The notes below the pieces were generated by a model. The model did no database searches and was not told the origin of the DNA. It saw only the letters and a list, made by a program, of their open reading frames with translations. Made by a program: the position numbers and the translations under genes. Below, one piece after another: positions 31,611 to 64,000 of a stretch of DNA of 64,000 nt. This stretch comes from Protonemura montana (taxonomy: Eukaryota; Arthropoda; Insecta; Plecoptera; Nemouridae). The stretch is taken from NCBI GenBank assembly GCA_947568835.1, contig OX387605.1, positions 26,325,769-26,389,768 on the forward strand, written 5' to 3'. How positions within the stretch are numbered: position 1 is the first letter of the stretch; every line of letters begins with the position of its first letter.

Positions 31611-33800
31611 CGCGGGATCCTCCTTGCTACCAGCCTCCAGCAGAGTCCTGATCTCCAGAGTCAAACAGGAGTTATCACGAGGGGATCAGTTCAAAGCTCT
31701 GAACAATTTATCTCTTGTCATTTCCGATTGACATTCCAAAAACCGATTGCAGATTTGTAGGGGAGCACCGAGCAGGGCCCAAAATATGCATCTCAAGAGA
31801 GTCATGAACGTATGTCCCTAGTAGATGGCGCCATTGGGTGCAAGCCCCAAACGTCCACGGGGTGGCAGGCACATTTCTCTTGGGCGAGGGGGGGGGTGAA
31901 TTCAGACAGGTAGGTACTGCAGAGGAACAAGGTGGTGACCTCCACCGTTGTCTCGAGAATTGTCGGGTGTTTGCACTTATCTGCAAGTTACGTTCGCTGT
32001 TGACTTTCACATTACTTGGCCAAGCCAAGCAAGCGGAAGAGAATCTTGTGACAAATTTAAATACAGATTGAAAAAAAAACCGAAAACAAAAGATAATAAA
32101 TAAAAGAAGCAAAATGATCGAGATCATTGAAAAAGGTTAATGAAAATGAAGTGCATGTGTTTTTTTTTTATTTTTCTACTTTTTAGCTTTTTTTGTCGGG
32201 AACCTGTGATAGCTTCAGCTCCAGTAGAACCTTCCAGAGTTCCAGTTTACAAATTTATATAGCTTGAAAGAACGGACAAACATTCAGATCATTCTTTTGT
32301 GCGCAGATAAATCGTTAAGATTATGCTATTTTTATCTAGATACAGATGATAACGATTGATTAAATGATCTAGAAAATATCAAAGATAATAGAATGTTCTA
32401 GAAGCAAGTTGGGGCTCAACTTTGGCTTGACAGAAACAACAAAAGGTTCCCAAACAAACGACATGTCACCCGAAACAATCGACAAACAGACGACAATATA
32501 ACACGTAACTGCGCATGCGTGTACTTATTTATTTACCCATTATTATAAAACACCTATAAGCATATGTTTGACGATGAGTGAGCCTTTGAAATGAAAACGG
32601 TGTTAATGGATTTTTAAGGCCTGCTTTGAGGTTAATTTGCTTGAATTCCTGTAACGGCCTGACTGAGCGCATGGGTCTCTCCTCTCGGCGATTGACACTT
32701 ATGTAGCGTAGATTCGACGGTCCAATGACTGCCCAACGATACAACGCACTGGACGGAACATCGGGTTCTTTCATTTCTTACACGAAAGGGCCGCTCGTGG
32801 TCGCAATGTTTGTGCAAGACGTTTTCTCTGCGGCACATTAAACGTCAATATTAAATCGTCTGGCTGGCTCATTTTGTTGACCAGTCAGTATACGAGACTC
32901 GAGGCGCGGTGTATCACAAATTAGTGTGCATTCTTATGGGACGACCACGCCAAGCTGGTAACAGCGTTTGTACAAATATTTGCCACCTCGAACCACGTAG
33001 TCGAGGAGGCCTACATTACACGGGACATGAAATGCGTTAAGTATATTCGAGAATACTAATAAACTAAAGAGGAAGTTTGTATTGATGGAATTTTTTTTTT
33101 TTTTGTTCGTGTTGCTTCGATGTAGACAAATTCATTTAGTGATAAGCTGGATAAGGAATGCACGTTCTTCGTCCAGCATATGACTTACAATACCCTCTTA
33201 TAGGCCCGTTGCCCGTTGGTATAGGTTACACTGTTTGGTGTATGGATAGGAATACATAATGCATCCAATTGGAAGATGTACATGGACTGTAATTGACTGT
33301 GCCCAAGGCATTTAAAACACAGATGTAATTATGTGTCATCAGCCAAATCCAATCGAAACACTTTTTGGCACAACACGAAACTTTGCCGCACTAGTTTCGT
33401 TGGATATATTACGAATTCCTCGTCGACTTCGACTTTGGCAACTCGTTGTTTTGCATGAGATTATTTATGCATTTCACCGAGTTCCGCAACCATTAGACAC
33501 TCGATGCGATATTGCCGTTCTTCCCGACGATTCACAAAATTGTTTCAAGCCACCTCCACTTGCAGGCGAACGAATGTTTTGCAAGTTGGCATATTAGTGC
33601 ACAAGTTTTGCCGTGGGCGTTTCTCTTTTGTTAATATCGACGATCCGCGCGCTGAGCGGGCTGCATTCCGCACGACGCAGGGGCACGCTATCGAAGCGAG
33701 AGATGCTGTCACATTCGACAGTCCTGGATCATCAATTATTGCCCAACGCCACGGCAATGTACCGCCAAAATAATCGCGCCAATAAAACGTGGCTGACTCT
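31610..33800. other. Intergenic stretch without recognised genes
   Basis: AT-rich, with short unrelated open frames on both strands. I see no splice-bounded exon or RNA gene. Confidence 0.4.
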
Positions 33801-33811
33801 TTCCACCTTGA

Positions 33812-34655
33812 TCAAAGTTAGGCATCACTGCGCTGGGTCAGGTATTGGATGGGTGACCATCATACACATGACCAGTTCTGTTCGGGAGAGAGGTTAGAGG
33901 GATGAAAGTTAAGCAACACTGCGCTGGGTCAGGTATTGGATGGGTGACCATCATACACATGACCAGTTCTGTTTGGGAGAGAGGTTAGAGGGATGAAAGT
34001 TAAGCAACACTGCGCTGGGTCAGGTATTGGATGGGTGACCATCATACACATGACCAGTTCTGTTTGGGAGAGAGGTTAGAGGGATGAAAGTTAAGCAACA
34101 CTGAGCTAGGTCAGGTATTGGTTGGGTGACCATCATACACATGACCAGTTCTGTTCGGGAGAGAGGTTAGAGGGATGAAAGTTAAGCAACACTGCGCTGG
34201 GTCAGGTATTGGATGGGTGACCATCATACACATGACCAGTTCTGTTTGGGAGAGAGGTTAGAGGGATGAAAGTTAAGCAACACTGCGCTGGGTCAGGTAT
34301 TGGATGGGCGACCATCATACACATGACCAGTTCTGTTTGGGAGAGAGGTTGGAGGGATGAAAGTTAAGCAACACTGCGCTGGGTCAGGTATTGGATGGGT
34401 GACCATCATACACATGACCAGTTCTGTTCGGGAGAGAGGTTGGAGGGATGAAAGTTAAGCAACACTGCGCTGGGTCAGGTATTAGATGGGTGACTATCAT
34501 ACACATGACCAGTTCTGTTCGGGAGAGAGGTTGGAGGGATGAAAGTTAAGCAACACTGTGCTGTGTCAGGTATTGGATGGGTGACCATTATACACATGAC
34601 CAGTTCTGTTCGGGAGAGAGGTTGGAGGGATGAAAGTAAAGCAACACTGAGCTGA
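33812..34655 (+). repeat. 5S rRNA-derived 91-bp tandem array 1
   Basis: About nine units of 91 bp. Each holds AAAGTTAAGCAACACTG, GGTATTGGATGGGTGACCA and CATGACCAGTTCTGTT. The first two blocks match the A-box and C-box portions of eukaryotic 5S rRNA (GAAGTTAAGCAAC, CTTGGATGGGTGACC). The outer 5S ends are absent from internal units. Confidence 0.85.
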
Positions 34656-36024
34656 ATCATTAAAAAATCGGCTCACATTAAAGTCATGTCACTTTCTCCT
34701 CATATATGTTGACCAGAAATACTCATTTTCAGCCAAGAACAGTAATAAGACAGCAATAAGAAGAAAGAAGAATACGCACGCATTATAATTGGTTGGTTGT
34801 TGGGGGCTTGTGATGACACAGTTACCGAATAATAACGGGGCAGAGCGCAGTCCTCAAGAAAATGTTGGGTCTCGGTTATATTTTGGAGCAGATCTAAGCA
34901 TTTGCGAACTGAAACGTGCTCTAAACGGTTCCGCTCTAAGCTCAACGCTGGTGCAAACTCTTAAATGATGTCTAGAATATTTAGCGTTTACTTTGACTGT
35001 TCGTGAAGAAACCACTGCGAGAGTTTAATTTAGTTTAGTTAGGTCGCGTCAAATCTGGTTCGTGTATGAATCACAGTAAAGTAGCCAATGGCCGCGTCCG
35101 ATGGCCACACATATGTAAAGAGCCTTCTATGTTTAGGACCCTTTGTGGAGACCTTTAAAGGTGTAGATACAATGATGACATAAACATAGTCAGGTTTACA
35201 GCAATAATTAGACAATTTGATAATTTGAAAAATATAATAATTAAACAGTCAGGTATAGTTGACAATCACAAGGAAATAATGGGCCACTCCACCACTACCG
35301 TATCAGAGCTAGTCGAAAGCAATTGCGAGCAACTTTATTTCCGCGGTGTCTTGCCCGGATGACCTCCCACCCAATGGCAACACGAGGAAAGATATCTGCA
35401 CTAGCGAGCGCTAGAGCAAGTACGGGGTGGAGGTGGAAAAATCGCGCGGAATGCGAGCCACGGATGGCAGTTGTTTTATTGCAACGCCTCGGGCCGACGT
35501 CACATTCGAGAACAATCGTTAATCTTGCCACTGAGAGGGTCCAGGGGGCGGTGGGGTTGTGGGGTGGGGGTGAGCGGATGTCGATCTAATTGCCGTCGAC
35601 GTGATCACTCGGGACAAGGCAGGAGCTGTCACAGGAACGTTCCAGGCTTTCCAGCTCTTCTCCCCGTTGTCCTGTATAGATAAACATATATTTAACTAAC
35701 ACAGGAATTCATTTATAAATAATAATAGGGTCCAGCGGCTGTCTTCATCTAGAATATTGAGTTCATGAATTCGAGTATGAGTGGCACATGTTTTACTCAT
35801 TTCATTTCGTATGGATTGATGATGTCGGGTGATGACGATGAACCTAACCTAGCCTGGAAGGAAGGATGTGAAACCCGGTGCCGGCACGTAGCCTACTTCT
35901 GTCGAAGACCAAGGGGACCACCAGCTTAACGTCCCTTCCGAAGGACGGTACAACGCGAACAACAGGATTACTCCACAAATCCATGCTGTCGAGAGGTTGA
36001 TAAGCAAGGCGAGTGAAGTTGCTG

Positions 36025-36605
36025 TACTAACTTTCATCCCTCCAACCTCTCTCCCGAACAGAACTGGTCATGTGTATGATGGTCACCCATCCAATACCTG
36101 ACCCAGCGCAGTGTTGCTTAACTTTCATCCATCCAACCTCTCTCCCTAACAGAACTGGTCATGTGTGTGATGGTCACCCATCCAATACCTGACCCAGCGC
36201 AGTGTTGCTTAACTTACATCCCTCTAACCTCTCTCCCGAACAAAACTGGTCATGTGTATGATGGTCACCCATCCAATACCTGACCCAGCGCAGTGTTGCT
36301 TAACTTTCATCCCTCCAACCTCTCTCCCAAACAGAACTGGTCATGTGTATGATGGTTACCCATCCAATACCTGACCCAGCGCAGTGTTGCTTAACTTACA
36401 TCCCTCTAACCTCTCTCCCGAACAGAACTGGTCATGTGTATGATGGTCACCCATCCAATACCTGACCCAGCGCAGTGTTGCTTAACTTTCATCCCTCCAA
36501 CGTCTCTCCCGAACAGAACTGGTCATGTGTATGATGGCCACCCATCCAATACGGTGACCCAGCGCAGTGTTGCTTAACTTCGGTGATCTCACGAGGACCG
36601 GTGTT
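36025..36605 (-). repeat. 5S rRNA-derived 91-bp tandem array 2, inverted
   Basis: About six units in the opposite orientation to array 1. The right-hand (5') end keeps more 5S sequence: on the minus strand ACACCGGTCCTCGTGAGATC followed by ACCGAAGTTAAGC. One unit carries ATACGGTGACCC in place of ATACCTGACCC. Confidence 0.85.
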
Positions 36606-39600
36606 ACCAAGACGCCAGACCGTGTGGTATACAAGTTAAGTTTGAAGTCCATGTGAAAATGGTAGAGTTGGTAAAGTTATGACTAAATGCAGGTGGAGTC
36701 GTTCGTTGCCTTTTTGCGAGGTAGGACATTTATTTCACGGATATGCAAGAGTTGAGATCAAAGTTCACCGCCTCGATTTCTCTAATTAATCTACATTTAC
36801 TATTGATTACTATCGATTTGTCGGCGTTTTGCGAAAAGTAAGACGTAGTTAATATGAAACGTTTGATTTTAGACTCGTCCCTGTTTTGTCTATAGACCCA
36901 GCACAAGTTGCGGTCTCATTTATCATCAAATCATTTAGCCCTGGGACTCTGACTGAACCCAATAACCATCAATCTCTGTAGACTCTGGAAAACATCGTAA
37001 AATCATATATGTATATCACAGGTAGTTTTACAGTTTTATAAAAAGTTAAATGAATATGTGTTGGTAAGTTGGCTGCATGAGCCTGAAGATCAGAGATGTT
37101 GTTTGCTATGCAGCTCAATTGAAATACCTGCCAGTCAGGAATAAATGAGCCCCACTGGTTATTGCACCTCAATATAAACCACAACCCACTGTAATGTACC
37201 CATGGGACAACGTGACAACTGAAAGCAAGTAGAGCTGGTGACTGACAGGCGCGTACATCGAACCCGTGATAGATGACGACGCCATTAATTGGACGTCGCC
37301 CTCGCGGGGTGCAATTAATTCCCTTCACGAGCGCCTGCCGACGCCTGCCGACGCCGACATCAATCTCGCTCGGCGCCGTCGCGATACACCAACCGACGCT
37401 GAAGTTTAATTGCTTGCCGATCAATCACTTATACGCCAGTCGAGAGGAGGAGATAGCGATTAGCGGTCGACTGGAACGTTCGATCATCGCCGTGCTCTGC
37501 AACTAGCAGCGAGCGCATATCAAGCTTGTCTGCATGCAGGACGATTTATTTTAACGAACGTATTATTGGCCGGCTTTCGTCGAAAATTGATAGCTACTAG
37601 TCGAAATGGCCAAGCAGTTCAGAAGCGAAATCGTATTTTTTCGCAGCTTGTTAACGTACCGTTAGTGCATGAGTACGTGGATAAAGCCTAGCAACATCGA
37701 CTAGACATTGTTTCCTAAAGCAATAATTGCGTACTAAGCACTAAAGTCCAAACCAGTACCTAGTATAACGAGTACTAAATTAGTACGGGAGAGACAAAAT
37801 GATGCGTTAATAAGTACTGTAGTCATGTAATTGACGAGGAAATCAAATATCTCCGACCAGTAAAGCAGGTCGTGGTCGCAACTTGCGGTTGGGAGGTTAT
37901 GTAGAATATGAATGAATCACACCACGACAGTGCTGCCAGTGATTTCCAAATACTCACTTTACTTGTTTTAATCTGTTGAGCATGGATCCCCGATGTATTC
38001 CAGTTTCTAGAAAATTCTTGAAACGAACCCACCGTGGTAAGATAAAGCGATCACCAGCCACATCCAGCCGAAGCACTAGACCCATGGCTCACACCCGAAA
38101 GACGTTGCGAGTGGTTTGAAACGGGCATCGGTTTATTCTCCCAGCGCCTGGTTGTCAGGCAGCCCGCAGTGTATTCGTATGTTGTCGCACAGAACCATCC
38201 AGCTGAATCGTCAGTGATGCACAAGGTATGATTTGCTACTGGAGTGGGGGTTACACGAGGAAGCCTGAAGAGGAACAGCTCCAATCTAAGTTTAGTAGAC
38301 GACCCCTACAGGCCACCAAGTCTCACGTGCGTGTGTGTTTGACAGTTTTAAAGGGAGGAGGGGGGAGTAATTGACAGCTACTGTCCAAAGATAGAATAAG
38401 TCAAATGCCCTTAGCGCGAATTTCAATAGCAGTTCCTCTTCAACTCTAACCACATCATGGAGCTTTCCATTAAATTAGGGAAGCTCTAAGAAGTAAAGTG
38501 TATTTAAACAAAATTGTGTCTTATTGATTAATGTAGCGAACAACCTTCAGAAGCCTAATTTTTATATGAGGAGCCAGGAAGATACGTTCCAAAACAATTT
38601 TAAATGTTGCTTATGGGTCTCGGGCACTTCAACGAATACTGACATTTTGTATTAACACTAAGAGAGAGAAAAGTGCGATTGATTGATGTTTAACGACGCA
38701 CTGTTTTGACAACGTGCCATGCGGCACTGGTTTAATGGCGTCGGTATATAGAGGCTAGATATAATTTTTTTCTTTTTTCCTTCCCAGCTGTTAAATTTTA
38801 ATGCAATCCCCAAATGAGTTGTGTTACCTGTTAGCCCCACATTTTCTCGTAATGCCAATAGTTATTTCCGTGCTGATATTCAAATAGGTCGTGAAATAAT
38901 AGCACTAATGTAATTGAAGTGCTACTGAGGCTAGTTGTTACAGTTCATTTTTTGTGTGGGTCTGGACATGATGTGAGATTATGGGACACTGCCTTTTCGA
39001 TTTTACGCTGGATTTATTTTTTGGGTTTCATATTCCGTTTGTACAAAATGTAATATGATTAGTTCCATTAGATTTCCAGGTTATAAAATGCGAATTTATA
39101 GGAGGAACATTGACATATTGACATAATATGAGATAAGAAGCGAAAAGCGCCAACGGACATCAACGAGAACTCTACTCTGGAGGAGGACGACGAAGACTGA
39201 GTTTGTTTTGTCTGTTCTGGAATCTTCTCCAAATCAGACCCCGCTGAACTAGACATGATTCGGTGCATTCAGTGTTCGACTTGGGCGCATGTGAAGTGTA
39301 TTGTATTCACATCAGAGTTTATTTGTGTAGATTGCATGTAAACGATTGATACAGTTGAAAGTTGATTCAGTAAATATAACATTTCACTTAAAAAATAAAC
39401 CCTCATATACATTATCTATTATACATTATTTATAACCAGCTCATTTTTGTTTTTCCCCTATTAACTAGGTACTGTAACAACTTGCCCCGACATGGGGCAA
39501 GTTGTTACACTTTACAATCAGGCAAATTTTACGTTATCACGTGTCTATTAAAAAAATTATCAATGTTATAAAAATTATTACTATTAGTCAAAATATGTGC

Positions 39601-39980
39601 AAATACATTGCCACATTTAAAATCCATGACAATTTTGTTAAATGTCCACAAAAAAATCAAACGTCGAAATTGTAACAACTAGCCCCAGTCTCCCTTACCT
39701 ACCTTTACACAGGACTGTGGAATTCACAAGGAAGGAATAGTCAGGGATCTGAGATACTTCTTGCGACATATCTTGATAAATTCGCCGTGTCGCTGTGCAA
39801 GTGCGCTTGTGCTTATTGCTATGACAAACACAGTAGACCTTTACATACACTAGCCTTACAGTACGCTCACTATAAATAAACATCATTTCATAATTCAACA
39901 ACAACATGGAAGAAAGGTTTGCACATCCGCTCGTACAGAAAGTCAACCCGTGCGCTCTAGCCGCAAGTTATGTCTCAGAA
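36606..39980. other. Region downstream of SPG11
   Basis: No coding exon is seen. It contains GC-balanced DNA with TAATTA sites at about 37270-37420 and a repeat fragment at 38688-38765. It should include the SPG11 3' UTR just left of 39981, but I could not decide on a polyadenylation signal. Confidence 0.4.
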
Positions 39981-63928
<23,948 letters not shown>

Positions 63929-64000
63929 CTGCAACGAGCATTGCAATGAGATCATCCATCGGATCCTACATTTTATTTATTTATTTATTAAATCTTTAGA

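Noticed and set aside
31540-31731. 63-codon plus frame ending SRGDQFKALNNLSLVISD
   Set aside because: The frame depends on the C35 run, and the remaining 40 residues match no family I recognise.
33812-34655. Functional 5S rRNA gene cluster
   Set aside because: Units are 91 bp with both 5S ends missing and a non-5S segment fused, so they cannot give mature 5S rRNA.

Overview
The window is nuclear DNA of an invertebrate animal. The genes are split by GT-AG introns, and they include a spatacsin (SPG11) gene, a mitochondrial ATP synthase subunit c gene, the start of an ARID3/dead ringer-type transcription factor and an insect-type gustatory receptor (GR). Tandem arrays and short mobile elements take up much of the rest. 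The GR and the fly-like 'VRQ' version of the ARID3 exon fit an arthropod or another protostome. I cannot name the species, and a mollusc or other lophotrochozoan is not excluded.

Layout. (1) 273-3625, + strand: a five-exon GR of about 388 codons with an in-frame TGA in exon 2. Introns 2, 3 and 4 each hold one copy of a tRNA-related foldback element. (2) 5327-30655, - strand: the N-terminal coding exons of an ARID3/dri gene. These are a possible 12-codon first exon (30620-30655, at the edge of a CpG-rich stretch), a 42-codon acidic exon (7425-7550) and the exon that opens the ARID domain (5327-5653). The rest of the ARID domain must lie left of base 1, so the GR probably sits antisense inside an ARID3 intron. 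The roughly 23-kb intron between the first two exons has no recognisable coding sequence. It holds homeodomain-site clusters, poly-C/poly-G runs, minisatellites and tRNA-related elements. (3) 31-39.9 kb: intergenic, with two 5S-rRNA-derived arrays in opposite orientation. (4) 39981-63928, - strand: the C-terminal half of SPG11 in 18 exons (3643 coding bases, about 1213 residues) whose splice phases all agree. The gene continues beyond the right edge. (5) 42197-42688, + strand: an intact, intronless ATP synthase subunit c precursor gene inside an SPG11 intron.

Repeats are the most striking part. SPG11 introns carry different private tandem arrays with units of 8, 48, 49, 58, 60, 78, 84 and 91 bp, several reaching within tens of bases of a splice site. 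Two families come from RNA polymerase III genes. One is a foldback element with a tRNA-like core that often expands as a 52-bp tandem unit; four copies have 10-11 bp flanking duplications. The other is a 91-bp tandem unit from the internal promoter part of 5S rRNA. Gene models rest on reading splice sites and codon phase by eye, and family assignments rest on remembered motifs; no alignment or database search was run.
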